Shown here: positions 53,985 to 63,127 of the stretch, piece after piece
Position numbering within the stretch: the first letter of the stretch is position 1
Layout: each line of letters begins with the position of its first letter
NCBI RefSeq assembly: GCF_900115245.1
Contig: NZ_FOVT01000008.1
Coordinates: forward strand, 1-64,000
Reading direction: 5' to 3'
Source: Mesorhizobium sp. NFR06
Lineage (GTDB): Bacteria > Pseudomonadota > Alphaproteobacteria > Rhizobiales > Rhizobiaceae
DNA length: 64,000 nt
Notes under the pieces: model-generated
The model's input: only the letters and a program-made list of their open reading frames with translations
Database searches by the model: none
Told to the model about the DNA's origin: nothing
Made by a program: the position numbers and the translations under genes

Positions 53985-54833
53985 TCAAAGGGGCGTCCAG
54001 CCCCGCATCGCATGCGCCAAGAGCAACCAGTGCCGGCGCAAGGTGGAGAGCGGCGCAGTAGCGTGGAGCGGCGACCTGCCTCGCTTCTCCATCTTGTCGA
54101 GATAGGCGCGCGTCAGCGCCAGCGGCAGAAAGGCTGGCCGCAGTGAAACGGGAAGCGTCGGCGCAGCTTGCTCGAACGCGTTGAGATGTTCTCGCGCCAG
54201 CGCGACCATCGCCGCCAGCGCCCGCTCCACGGCGGCCCCGCCCTCGCCTTTGACGAAGTCTTCCGGCGTGGTGCCGGCTGCCGACAAGATCTCGGTGGGG
54301 ACGAAACACTGTCCGCGTCGGCGATGCAGCGGCAGCAAAAGAAGCAGGCCGGTGATCGCCTGCGCGCAACCGGCCCTGCCCGCCAGTTCGGCAAAGCCCG
54401 GCGCTGCGATGGGGTCAAGCACCATCGCCGCAAGCTGGATCAGCGCAGCGGCGGTTTCGCCGCAATAGCCCTCGAGGTCGGTCCGCGACGGCATCGGATC
54501 GTCATAGAGGTCGAATATCCGCGCCTCGAGCATGTTCTCGAAAGCGATCTTCGGCAGATGATTGACGGCTATCGTCGCCCTCAACGCATCGGCGATGGGG
54601 TGGCCGGTCTCGGCCTGTCCATCAGCCGCGATGACGTCGCGCCACCATTGCAGCCGGACCTCGCCCGGCAGCGGCTCATGGATGCGGTCGCGCACGCCAG
54701 CGATCTCGGAGTTGAAGGCGTAGAGCGCAAACAGTGCTCCGCGCTTGTCGGCCGGCGCGTAGAGCGCCGACAGATACCGGTCATGATCGGCGGCGCGCAC
54801 CGCATCCGTGACGATGTTGGAAGTGCCGGCCAT
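53985..54833 (-). CDS. Squalene/phytoene synthase-family protein, NDUFAF6-like
   Basis: 282 aa, all helical, with DHDRYLSALYAPADKRGALF, FNSEIAGVRDRIHEPLPGEV and LQWWRDVI. The DxxxD motifs of true prenyl synthases are only partly kept. Bacterial proteins of this branch resemble human NDUFAF6, an assembly factor of respiratory complex I. The gene directly follows an Mth938/NDUFAF3-like gene (0 bp gap) and lies next to secDF, an order seen across Alphaproteobacteria. Confidence 0.85.
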   Translation of the reverse strand: MAGTSNIVTDAVRAADHDRYLSALYAPADKRGALFALYAFNSEIAGVRDRIHEPLPGEVRLQWWRDVIAADGQAETGHPIADALRATIAVNHLPKIAFENMLEARIFDLYDDPMPSRTDLEGYCGETAAALIQLAAMVLDPIAAPGFAELAGRAGCAQAITGLLLLLPLHRRRGQCFVPTEILSAAGTTPEDFVKGEGGAAVERALAAMVALAREHLNAFEQAAPTLPVSLRPAFLPLALTRAYLDKMEKRGRSPLHATAPLSTLRRHWLLLAHAMRGWTPL

Positions 54834-55223
54834 TCAATCGACGGCGATGAGCGCCGCGGCCACGGCGCGGTCCTCGGCCAGCAGCACATTGTAGGTCCGC
54901 ACCGCCGCTCCCGTCGACATCGGGTCGGCCGAGATGCCTGCCTCCTTGAGCGCGGCGCGCAACGCGGCCGGCAGCGGCCGGAGATCCTTGCCCATGCCGA
55001 CCAGTAGGATCTCTACCTTGCCGGCCTCGGCAAACAGCCGGTCGAAGTCCGAGACCGTCAGCGCCAGCGGATCGGCCGGCTCCCAGCCATGGATGCCCGA
55101 CGGCAGGACGAGCAGCGAACCGCGATGCGACATGTCGGCAAAGCGGAATCCGCTATTGCCATAGGCCTCGATCGGCGCCTTGCCCGGAAAATGCGCCTCG
55201 CGGATGATGATGCCTTTGGCCAT
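54834..55223 (-). CDS. Mth938-like domain protein (DUF498), NDUFAF3-like
   Basis: 129 aa, MAKGIIIREAHFPGKAPIEA, RFADMSHRGSLLVLPSGIHG, VEILLVGMGKDLRPLP and GAAVRTYNVLLAEDRAVAAA. The fold is that of Mth938; human NDUFAF3, a complex I assembly factor, is a member. Its stop abuts the ATG of the NDUFAF6-like gene, so both are made together. Confidence 0.9.
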   Translation of the reverse strand: MAKGIIIREAHFPGKAPIEAYGNSGFRFADMSHRGSLLVLPSGIHGWEPADPLALTVSDFDRLFAEAGKVEILLVGMGKDLRPLPAALRAALKEAGISADPMSTGAAVRTYNVLLAEDRAVAAALIAVD

Positions 55224-55228
55224 GGGTC

Positions 55229-55345
55229 TAGAGCATGATGCCGAAAAGTGTGGAGCGGTCTTCGAGCGACATCATGCTCTATCTCTTTGATTTAGAAACG
55301 GATTCAGATTTCAGGTCGACTCGGCCTGAAATCATCCGGCTCTAG
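55229..55345. repeat. Rhizobial palindromic intergenic repeat, copy D
   Basis: First module TAGAGCATGATG/CATCATGCTCTA (12-bp perfect arms, 55229-55281) around GAAAAGTGTGGAGCGG. A second hairpin follows with GATTTCAGG/CCTGAAATC, and the element ends CTCTAG. It lies between secDF and the NDUFAF3-like gene. Confidence 0.75.
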
Positions 55346-55350
55346 CGGCG

Positions 55351-57900
55351 TCAGGTCGCCACGGCCTTGCCGTTCACCGGCTTTTCCTCATCCGCTGTTG
55401 CGGACTGTGGACGCAACCGGAACAGGATCAGCAGCGGCGCAGCGATGAAGATCGACGAGTAGGTGCCGAATATCACGCCGAACAGCATCGCCATCGTGAA
55501 GGAGCGGATCACCTCGCCACCGAACAGCACCAGCGCCAGCAGCGCCAGGATTGTCGTCACCGAGGTCAGCGTCGTTCTCGACAGGGTCTCGTTGATGGCA
55601 TTGTTCAAGAGCTGCGGCAGCGGCATCTTCTTGTATTTTCGCAGATCCTCGCGGACGCGGTCATAGACCACGATGGTGTCGTTCAGCGAATAACCGATGA
55701 TGGTCAGGATCGCCGCCAGCGACGACTGGTTGAACTCCAGCCCTGTCACGACGAAGAAGCCGATCGTCATCACCACATCGTGCACCGTGGCGATGATGGC
55801 GCCGACCGCGAACTGCCATTCGAAACGGAACCAGACATAGAGCAGGATGCCGACCAGCGCGATCAGCATCGCGATCGTGCCCTGCTTGGCGAGTTCACCC
55901 GAGACCGTCGGTCCCACCACCTCGACGCGGCGGAAATCATACTGGTCCTGCAGTTCGCCCCGCACCTTGTCGATGACGGTCTGCTCGGCATTCTCGCCGG
56001 CGTCCTGCGTGCCGACTCGGATCAGCACGTCGTTCGGCGCGCCGAACTGCTGCACCTGGATCTCGCCGATGTTGAGCTCGGACAGCCTGTTGCGGATATC
56101 GCCGAGGTTGGCGTCGCCCTGCTTGGACTGCACCTCGATCATCGAGCCGCCCTTGAAGTCGATGCCGTAATTGATGTCGACGGTCAGGAAGCCGACGACC
56201 GACAGGATCGACAACAGGCTCGACAAGGCGAACGTCCAGCGGCGGATACCCATGAACGGGATCTTGGTGCCCGGCGGAATGAAGGTGACAGGCGCGCGCG
56301 GCAGTTCCTTCGGGCGGGCGCGGCGCAGCCAGATCGACACCAGCATGCGGGTGAAGGTGAAGGCGGTGAAGACAGTCGTCAGGATGCCGATGGCGTAGGT
56401 GATGGCAAAACCCTTGACCGGCCCCGTGCCCAGCCAGAACAGCACCACGGTGGCGATCAGCGACGTGACGTTGGAATCGACGATCGTCGCCAGCGCCTTG
56501 GAGAAGCCGGTATCGATCGCCTGGATCACCGAGCGCCCGTTTCGCCGCTCCTCGCGGATTCGTTCATAGATCAGAACGTTGGAGTCCACCGCCATGCCGA
56601 TGGTGAGCACGATGCCGGCGATGCCCGGCAGCGTAAGCGTTGCGCCGAGCAGTGACAGCAGCGCCACGATCATCGCCACGTGCACCGCGAGCGCGATATT
56701 GGCGAGGAACCCAAGGAAGCCATAGGCGACGAACATGAAGGCGACGACGAGGATCGAGCCGATCACGCCCGCGATCTTGCCCGCATGGATCGAGTCCTGG
56801 CCGAGGCCCGGACCGACCGTGCGCTCCTCGATGATGGTCAACTTTGCCGGCAAGGCGCCCGCGCGCAGCAGCACGGCGAGGTCGTTGGCGCTCTCGGCGG
56901 TGAAATTGCCGGAGATCTGTCCGCTGCCGCCAAGGATCGGCTCGCGGATCACGGGCGCCGAAATGACCTGGTTGTCGAGAACGATGGCAAACGGTTTGCC
57001 GACATTCTGCTGCGTCGCCTGGCCGAAGCGCGTCGCGCCGCGGGAATTGAACGTGAACGAAACCACCGGCTCGTTGGTCTGGGAATTGTAGGTCGGGGTC
57101 GCCTGCGACAGGTCTTCGCCCGACACGATGACGCGGTTCTCGACCAGATAAGGAACCGGAGGATCGTCTTGCGAATAGAGAACTGAATCGCCCGGCGGCG
57201 GCCGGTTCTTCATCGCATCCTGGACCGGCACGGAGGTGTCGACCATCTGGAACGTCAGCTTGGCGGTCTGGCCGATGATATCCTTGAGCCGTTGCGGATT
57301 CTGAAGCCCGGGCACCTGAACCAGGATGCGGTCGTCGCCCTGCCGCTGCACGATCGGCTCGGTCGTGCCGAGTGCGTTGACGCGCCGTTCGACGACTTCG
57401 ATCGCCTGCGACAATGCCGTCGATGTGCGGTACTTGATGCCGGCATCGGTGACTGTGAACTTCAGCAACCCGGCCTCGGAATCGTCCAGGTTCATCGACT
57501 GGACGGAACCGCCGGCAAAGAGGCCGGCCGCGACCGGATTGGTTATTGGCTTCAGCGCCGACTTGGCGGCTTCGACCTGGTTCGGGTCGTTGATGCGCAC
57601 CTGCACCGTGCGGCCCGTTCCGCCAAGTCCGGTATATTGGATCTTGGCATCGCGCAGCAGCGTCCGGATTTCATCGCGCGTCGTCTCCAGTTGGTCCTTG
57701 ATCAGGTCGTTCTGATCCATCTGGAGCAGGATGTGCGAGCCGCCCTGGAGGTCGAGGCCGAGCGTCATCTGCCGCTTCGGTACCCAATTCGGCAGCTGCG
57801 CCAGCATGCTTGCCGGGAAAAGATTGGGCGCGGCGAGGATCACTGTGATGGCCACGGCGAGCCAGATCAGGATCATCTTCAGGCGCGAGAAATAGAGCAT
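55351..57900 (-). CDS. secDF: Protein translocase SecDF, fused subunits
   Basis: 849 aa. SecD part: N-terminal helix, LGLDLQGGSHILLQMD (D1), the periplasmic P1 domain, and five further helices with VLTIGMAVDSNVLIYERIRE (D4). SecF part from about residue 540: DINYGIDFKGGSMIEV, LAAILTIIGYSLNDTIVVYD and LLFGVIF. It uses the proton gradient to pull proteins through SecYEG. The fusion is found in several rhizobia. ATG at 57900. In line with the secD-like gene and yajC. Confidence 0.96.
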   Translation of the reverse strand: MLYFSRLKMILIWLAVAITVILAAPNLFPASMLAQLPNWVPKRQMTLGLDLQGGSHILLQMDQNDLIKDQLETTRDEIRTLLRDAKIQYTGLGGTGRTVQVRINDPNQVEAAKSALKPITNPVAAGLFAGGSVQSMNLDDSEAGLLKFTVTDAGIKYRTSTALSQAIEVVERRVNALGTTEPIVQRQGDDRILVQVPGLQNPQRLKDIIGQTAKLTFQMVDTSVPVQDAMKNRPPPGDSVLYSQDDPPVPYLVENRVIVSGEDLSQATPTYNSQTNEPVVSFTFNSRGATRFGQATQQNVGKPFAIVLDNQVISAPVIREPILGGSGQISGNFTAESANDLAVLLRAGALPAKLTIIEERTVGPGLGQDSIHAGKIAGVIGSILVVAFMFVAYGFLGFLANIALAVHVAMIVALLSLLGATLTLPGIAGIVLTIGMAVDSNVLIYERIREERRNGRSVIQAIDTGFSKALATIVDSNVTSLIATVVLFWLGTGPVKGFAITYAIGILTTVFTAFTFTRMLVSIWLRRARPKELPRAPVTFIPPGTKIPFMGIRRWTFALSSLLSILSVVGFLTVDINYGIDFKGGSMIEVQSKQGDANLGDIRNRLSELNIGEIQVQQFGAPNDVLIRVGTQDAGENAEQTVIDKVRGELQDQYDFRRVEVVGPTVSGELAKQGTIAMLIALVGILLYVWFRFEWQFAVGAIIATVHDVVMTIGFFVVTGLEFNQSSLAAILTIIGYSLNDTIVVYDRVREDLRKYKKMPLPQLLNNAINETLSRTTLTSVTTILALLALVLFGGEVIRSFTMAMLFGVIFGTYSSIFIAAPLLILFRLRPQSATADEEKPVNGKAVAT

Positions 57901-57989
57901 TCGTTCTTATCCGTTCAGGCGTACAAGCGGCAGCGTTCCGCCATCGGCTCGGTTGTCGTCTATCGTCGTCATTTCAACCACGGCCGGCC

Positions 57990-58994
57990 CTATCGTGCTT
58001 CCTCGACGATTGTCAATCGCGCCGGCAATGCACCGGTGCGAAACAGCAGGGCAAGTTCGTTGGCGCTTTCAGCCGTGAAATTGCCCGATATCTGGACTGT
58101 GCCATGCTCGATGGGCTCGCGGATGATCGGCGCCGAAATCACGTGATCGTCAAGGATCACGGCAAAGGGCTTGCCGATATTCCGCGTGGTCGCCCGTTTG
58201 AAACGTTCCGTACCCTTGGAATCGAGCCGCAATGCGACGACAGGCTCGCCGGCCGAGGTCGCGTTGACCTCCAGCACATTTTCGCCCGAAACCACCACCC
58301 GGTTTTCGATCAGATAGGGAACCGGCGGATCATCCAGCGTGTAAAGCACCGTTGAACCGACAGGCGGCCGACCGTTGACTGCATCGTCCACAGGCATCGA
58401 CGTGTCGACCAATTGGAAACTCAGTCGGCCTGGCCGGACGAGGGTTTGTGCCAAGCTGTGCAAATCCGCGACGCTTGGCGGCTGAACCAATATGCCGTCG
58501 TCCGTCGGCTGGATCGCGGAATCGGCGATGCCAAGTTCGTCCAGGCGTTTTTTGAGAACCTCGATCGACCGCGTGAGCGCTGCCGACGTTCTATACTTCG
58601 CGCCGGCGTCCGTCATTGTGAGCTTCAGCAGGCCGGGCTCACTGTCGTCCAGCGCAATTTCCTGGATTGGCCCATCCTTGCCGGCGATCGGATCAAGCAG
58701 GGTCTTGAGCGCAGCCTTGGCGGCCTCGACCTGCGCCGGATCACTTATGCGCACCTGAGCCGCGCGGCCCTCTACGACAAGGCCGCTATAGTTGATCCTG
58801 GGTTCGGTGCCGCGCAGCAACGTCCCGATCTGGTCGCGCATCGTCTTCAGCCGGCTGTTGATCAGCGCGTCCATATCCAGGTGAAGCAAAATATGCGTGC
58901 CCGATACCGATGCGAAAGCATTCGACGTGCCGAAGACCATTGAGACCAGGGCAAGCCCGATCAAGATGACCCTCAGGCGCGAAAGATAGACCAT
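57990..58994 (-). CDS. Truncated SecD paralogue: membrane anchor plus P1 periplasmic domain only
   Basis: 334 aa. One N-terminal helix (LRVILIGLALVSMVFGTSNA), then a P1-like domain parallel to SecDF: RIDVQISD-like KAALKTLLDPIAGKDGPIQE, LTMTDAGAKYRTSAALTRSI, YLIENRVVVSGENV, DDHVISAPIIREPIEHGTVQ. It stops at PARLTIVEEAR, the point where SecD enters its second membrane helix. The D1 motif is degenerate (SGTHILLHLD). It lies between secDF and yajC, so it arose by duplication. It cannot form the channel part; a chaperone or regulatory role outside the membrane is possible. Confidence 0.88.
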   Translation of the reverse strand: MVYLSRLRVILIGLALVSMVFGTSNAFASVSGTHILLHLDMDALINSRLKTMRDQIGTLLRGTEPRINYSGLVVEGRAAQVRISDPAQVEAAKAALKTLLDPIAGKDGPIQEIALDDSEPGLLKLTMTDAGAKYRTSAALTRSIEVLKKRLDELGIADSAIQPTDDGILVQPPSVADLHSLAQTLVRPGRLSFQLVDTSMPVDDAVNGRPPVGSTVLYTLDDPPVPYLIENRVVVSGENVLEVNATSAGEPVVALRLDSKGTERFKRATTRNIGKPFAVILDDHVISAPIIREPIEHGTVQISGNFTAESANELALLFRTGALPARLTIVEEAR

Positions 58995-59046
58995 ATGCCG
59001 CCGTTCGTCAGAACTCTGCCCGCGGCCATCGCCGCTTGAATTTCGC

Positions 59047-59385
59047 CTACTTCTTGGCGTTCTGGTTCGCCACCGGCTCGCCCTTGACCCGCACATCCGA
59101 GATCGTCGAGCGCAGCGCGGTCACCTTGGTTCCGCCGCCAAGATCGATCTCCAGCTCATTGTCGTCGATCACCTTGGTCACCTTGCCGACGAAGCCGCCG
59201 CCGGTCACCACCGTATCGCCGCGGCGCACCGCCGACAGCATTTCCTGACGCTTCTTCAGCTGCGCGCGCTGCGGCCGGATGATCAGAAAATACATGATCA
59301 CGAAAATCAGGACAAACGGCAAAATGCTGATGAACATGTCTGGCGAGGCGCCGATGCCTTGGGCGTATGCCGGTGTAACGAACAT
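59047..59385 (-). CDS. yajC: Sec accessory protein YajC
   Basis: 112 aa. One membrane helix (FISILPFVLIFVIMYFLIIR) with the typical RPQRAQLKKRQEMLSAVRRG and GDTVVTGGGFVGKVTKVIDD. It joins SecDF in the translocon. CAGGAG before the ATG at 59385 fixes the start. First gene of the yajC-secD-like-secDF operon. Confidence 0.95.
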   Translation of the reverse strand: MFVTPAYAQGIGASPDMFISILPFVLIFVIMYFLIIRPQRAQLKKRQEMLSAVRRGDTVVTGGGFVGKVTKVIDDNELEIDLGGGTKVTALRSTISDVRVKGEPVANQNAKK

Positions 59386-59649
59386 CGAGAAACTCCTGGA
59401 TATGAAATACCGCCTGGGCGGCCCCGCGAAATTTGGCCGGAATATAGTCGGTAACGTTGCCAATGCAACTGCGCGACCCGCCAAATCCGTTGCTTTTCCA
59501 GCCGTTTGCGGCGTGCTAGAGCGTCGCAGCGGAAGCGGCTGCGAGCCCACCGAAAAGATGATGCTCCAACAAAAGCTTGGGGCTGGTTCTTGCAGCGATG
59601 TCATGGGAGCTGCTCCGCATCCTGAAATACCTCAACAAAAAGACCCAAA

Positions 59650-60522
59650 ATGACCGACAGCCTGGAAGCCTTGAACAACAAACTGGATCGCCTGATCGAG
59701 GCGGTCTCTCGCCTCGCCCCGCCGCCGGTTCCGGAGACCGATCTCGGCGTGGCCGACTGCTTCGTCTGGCAGGCCGATCCCGGCTTTCTGGAACCTGTGC
59801 GCAAGGTCAACCGCGTCGACATCGGCCTGATCCGCGGCGTCGACCGGGTGCGCGACATCCTGCTCGACAACACCGAGCGCTTCGCGTCGGGCCATGCGGC
59901 CAACAACGTGCTCCTGTGGGGCGCGCGCGGGATGGGAAAATCGTCCCTGGTCAAGGCCGTGCATGCCACCGTCAACGCCTCGGACAAGCTCGACCGGCCC
60001 CTGAAGCTGATCGAGATCCACCGTGAGGACATCGACACCCTGCCCAAACTGATGGGTGTTTTGAAGGCGGCCTCCTACCGCGTCATCCTGTTTTGCGACG
60101 ATCTCTCCTTCGACCACGACGACACCTCCTACAAGTCGCTCAAGGCGGCGCTCGAAGGCGGCGTCGAGGGTCGGCCCGCCAACGTCATTTTCTACGCCAC
60201 GTCCAACCGCCGTCATCTCCTGCCGCGCGACATGATCGACAATGAGCGCTCTACCGCTATCAACCCGTCGGAAGCGGTCGAGGAAAAGGTCTCGCTTTCC
60301 GACCGTTTCGGCCTCTGGCTCGGCTTCCACAAATGCTCGCAGGACGAATATCTCGACATGATCGACGGCTATGTCCGCTATCACGGCCTGGCGATCGACC
60401 CAGACCAGCTTCGCGCCGAGGCGCTGGAATGGGCAACGACGCGCGGCAGCCGATCCGGCCGCGTCGCCTGGCAGTTCACGCAGGACCTCGCCGGCCGCCT
60501 CGGCAAGCCGCTGAAGGACTGA
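59650..60522 (+). CDS. DUF815 AAA-type ATPase
   Basis: 290 aa. Walker A is LLWGARGMGKSSLVKA, Walker B is VILFCDDLSFD, and the sensor-1 Asn lies in IFYATSNRRHLLPRDM. The N-terminal helix (LEALNNKLDRLIEAVSRL) may form a coiled coil. DUF815 ATPases are widespread in Alphaproteobacteria, usually at this place beside yajC, with no proven role. It is divergent from yajC with 264 bp between them. Confidence 0.92.
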   Translation: MTDSLEALNNKLDRLIEAVSRLAPPPVPETDLGVADCFVWQADPGFLEPVRKVNRVDIGLIRGVDRVRDILLDNTERFASGHAANNVLLWGARGMGKSSLVKAVHATVNASDKLDRPLKLIEIHREDIDTLPKLMGVLKAASYRVILFCDDLSFDHDDTSYKSLKAALEGGVEGRPANVIFYATSNRRHLLPRDMIDNERSTAINPSEAVEEKVSLSDRFGLWLGFHKCSQDEYLDMIDGYVRYHGLAIDPDQLRAEALEWATTRGSRSGRVAWQFTQDLAGRLGKPLKD

Positions 60523-60541
60523 CCGGCAAAACAACTGAAAA

Positions 60542-60565
60542 AGCCCGCTCCTGGCGGAGCGGGCT
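60542..60565. terminator. Rho-independent terminator between converging genes
   Basis: AGCCCGCTCC-TGGC-GGAGCGGGCT, a perfect 10-bp stem. The A run before it gives a T-run for the minus strand, so it serves the LysM/LytM gene and probably also stops the DUF815 transcript. Confidence 0.88.
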
Positions 60566-60615
60566 GAAGACGGCGGGCCGGACTGGAGGTCAGGCGGCCC
60601 GCAAAGGTTCTTATT

Positions 60616-62145
60616 CTATTCGAGAAAGCCGGCCGGATCGACCGGGGCCGAATTCTTGCGCACTTCGAAATGCAGCTTCGGCGAGTCGGTCGTGCCGCTC
60701 ATGCCGGAAAGCGCGATTTCCTGGCCGCGCTTGACCTTCTGGCCGCGCTGCACCTCGATCGAGCTGGCGTGGCCATAAACGGTTACCAGGCCGTTCTCGT
60801 GGCGCACCAGCACGGTGTTGCCGAACTCTTTGAGGCCGTCGCCCGCATAGATGACGACGCCGTTCTCGGCCGCCTTGATCGGCGTTCCTTCCGGCACCGC
60901 GATGTCGACGCCATCCTTGCCGGAACCAAAGCCGGAGATCACGCGGCCGCGCACCGGCCAGCGCATCTTGCCGATACCGGTCGCGTCGGGCGCCACCGCA
61001 TCCTCGTCCTCGGCCTGCTGGATGACCTTGGCGTCCTTCTTCGGCGGCGTGTAGGAGGCGAGCGTCTGCGACGGCGTGGTCTTCGTCGGCGGCTGCGTCG
61101 TCGCCGTCGTCACCGGGTCGACGGCGGGCTTTGCGTCCGCAGGCTTGGCCGAGGCGACAGCGACGGTGCCGCCGGTCGGGACCTTGAGCGTCTGGCCGAT
61201 CTTGAGCAGGCCAGCCTGCATGCCATTGGCCTGCTTCAGCGCCACGACGCTGACACCGGTCTTCCTGGCGATCGACGACAACGAGTCGCCCTGCTGGACG
61301 GTATAGGTGCCTCCGGCACCGGCCGTGGCCACCTGCGGCGCGGGCTTGGGGTTCTTCGAGCCGCTGTCTGCGGCGGACGCGTCGACCTGGGCCGCCGGCT
61401 TGCCGTCCTTGACCTTCGGCTGCTGCGGCAGCACCGCGACCTTCTCCGGCGCGCCGGCAGGCTGCTTCGGAGTGTTCACCGGCTTGCCTTCGGCGACTTT
61501 CGGTTCCGTCTTGCTCGAATAGGCATAGGCCGGGATGACGATCTTCTGGCCGCTGCGGATGCCCTTCTTCGGATCGATCCCGTTGACCTTGGCGATGGCA
61601 TCGGCAGGCACGTGGTAATGCTGCGCCAGGCCGGAAAGCGTCTCGCCTTCCCTGACCACGATTTCGGTCGCGTGCGGGGCAGCACTTGCACTGCGCACGG
61701 CATCGGGCTCGGCGGTCTTGAACGGCTTGGCCGGCGCTACCGTGCTGGTGGTCGTGCGGTCGACATGCGGCGCCGGGGCGAGCGCCGGAGCTGGAGCAAG
61801 GGCCGGGGCCGACGCTGTGCGCATCGGTCTGGCCGGTGCGGTGGCTGGCTGCGAGGGCGGCGGCAGTTGCTGCGCCGTGACCGGCTCGAGGCTGGAGCGG
61901 CTCACCGACTGGGTATGAGTGCCGTCGACCGGCGCCGGCGCGACCGTGTCGCCCGGATAGGGCTGGTCGACATTCTGCTTGTTGATGATGGCGCGCTGAT
62001 TGTTGGTGGACGATGTGAAGACATCGTCGACACCATTGAAACGCATCGACTGGGAACTGCACCCGGCCGCCGCGCCGGCAATCATGAGCACCGCGCAACC
62101 GCGCGCCAGATTGCGTCTGTTTGCCTTCAAGTGATTGAATTGCAT
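60616..62145 (-). CDS. LysM/LytM-domain lipoprotein (NlpD/DipM type)
   Basis: 509 aa. Lipoprotein signal with lipobox IAGAAAGC, a Pro/Ala-rich linker, LysM 1 (VVREGETLSGLAQHYHVPAD), LysM 2 (YTVQQGDSLSSIARKTGVSV), and a C-terminal M23 domain (RWPVRGRVISGFGSGKDGVD, VYGHASSIEVQRGQKVKRGQ, LHFEVRKNSAPVDPAGFLE). Of the zinc ligands the first His is Lys and HxH reads KLH, so it is probably not a hydrolase but an activator of amidases at division sites. ATG at 62145, or 62160. Confidence 0.93.
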   Translation of the reverse strand: MQFNHLKANRRNLARGCAVLMIAGAAAGCSSQSMRFNGVDDVFTSSTNNQRAIINKQNVDQPYPGDTVAPAPVDGTHTQSVSRSSLEPVTAQQLPPPSQPATAPARPMRTASAPALAPAPALAPAPHVDRTTTSTVAPAKPFKTAEPDAVRSASAAPHATEIVVREGETLSGLAQHYHVPADAIAKVNGIDPKKGIRSGQKIVIPAYAYSSKTEPKVAEGKPVNTPKQPAGAPEKVAVLPQQPKVKDGKPAAQVDASAADSGSKNPKPAPQVATAGAGGTYTVQQGDSLSSIARKTGVSVVALKQANGMQAGLLKIGQTLKVPTGGTVAVASAKPADAKPAVDPVTTATTQPPTKTTPSQTLASYTPPKKDAKVIQQAEDEDAVAPDATGIGKMRWPVRGRVISGFGSGKDGVDIAVPEGTPIKAAENGVVIYAGDGLKEFGNTVLVRHENGLVTVYGHASSIEVQRGQKVKRGQEIALSGMSGTTDSPKLHFEVRKNSAPVDPAGFLE

Positions 62146-62460
62146 CGCACTAACCCGCACAGACCCGGTACAAACTGGTCATGATTAAAGCGCGTTAATG
62201 TTACTGGCCGGTTAACCCATTAGAATCCGACGAAAATTTTCTTAAAACATTGGAGAAAATTTTGGCGCCGTCGAAATTCGGGTGAGGCTGGGGCGGGCAA
62301 GTCGGCTTTGCGGCGAATTGCGCCCGGCTCTCAAGGCCGCCGACCAGGCGTCGTTCACGACCGTCGGCCCGCCCTTCCCGTTCAGCGCGGATCGCATCCG
62401 CCCAGGACGTCGATCTGGTCGGCTTGCGCCTGAATTTCCGCTGGAACGGTTGAGGTAGGG
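62146..62460. other. Intergenic region upstream of the LysM/LytM gene
   Basis: About 315 bp. The first 90 bp are AT-rich (CTTAAAACATTGGAGAAAA and similar) and likely hold the promoter of the minus-strand LysM/LytM gene. No gene or RNA is seen. Confidence 0.45.
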
Positions 62461-63114
62461 CTAGATAACCGCCGCGACGCTGCGCAGGATCGGCTGCAGC
62501 CTGACTATGCCGATGTCTTCGCGCTCGAAGCGGCTGCCGACCTTGGTGAGCTTGGCCAGGACCTGCTCCCCCTCCTCCGGGCCGATCGGCGCGATGACGA
62601 CACCGCCGCTCGACAATTGGTCGAGCAGGAAGCGCGGCAGGCTGTCGAAGGCCGCCCAGCCGACGATGCGGTCGAACGGCCCTTCATTGGGCAGGCCGTT
62701 GGAGCCGTCGGCCTGGCGGGCGATGACGTTGCTGATGGCGAGCGCCTCGAAGCGCTGCTTGGCCTGTTCGGTCAGGGTCTTGTAGCGGTCGATGGTGATG
62801 ATACGCGCCGCAAGCCGCGACATCACCGCAGCCGTGTAACCCGAACCGGTGCCGATCTCGAGCACGCGATTGCCCGGTTCGATGTTGAGCGCGGCGATCA
62901 CCGCCGCCTGCAGATCCGCGCCTTCGATCGCTTCGCCGCATTCGATCGGCAGCATGCCGTCCGACCAGGCGATGGCGTGGAACTGGGCCGACAGGAAACC
63001 GCGCCGCGGTGTCGCCTCGAAGGCAGCGACCAGCGCCTTCGGCGCTGTGCCCCTGCCCCGCAGCCGCAGCAGGAAAGCGGCGAAACCTTCGCGGTCGTCG
63101 ATGGCCATGCTCAT
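62461..63114 (-). CDS. pcm: Protein-L-isoaspartate O-methyltransferase
   Basis: 217 aa. SAM site VLEIGTGSGYTAAVMSRLAA, preceded by the EAIEGADLQAAVIAALNIEP substrate region and followed by GWAAFDSLPRFLLDQLSSGG. The enzyme repairs isoaspartate residues in aged proteins. It follows surE by 13 bp, the classic surE-pcm order with nlpD next. ATG at 63114 or 63108. Confidence 0.94.
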   Translation of the reverse strand: MSMAIDDREGFAAFLLRLRGRGTAPKALVAAFEATPRRGFLSAQFHAIAWSDGMLPIECGEAIEGADLQAAVIAALNIEPGNRVLEIGTGSGYTAAVMSRLAARIITIDRYKTLTEQAKQRFEALAISNVIARQADGSNGLPNEGPFDRIVGWAAFDSLPRFLLDQLSSGGVVIAPIGPEEGEQVLAKLTKVGSRFEREDIGIVRLQPILRSVAAVI

Positions 63115-63127
63115 GCCAAAACCCTAG

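Noticed and set aside
60611..62184. Two further frames of about 500 codons across the LysM/LytM gene
   Set aside because: They have Arg/Ala/Gly-biased shadow composition and no domain; the real frame shows lipobox, LysM and M23 domains.
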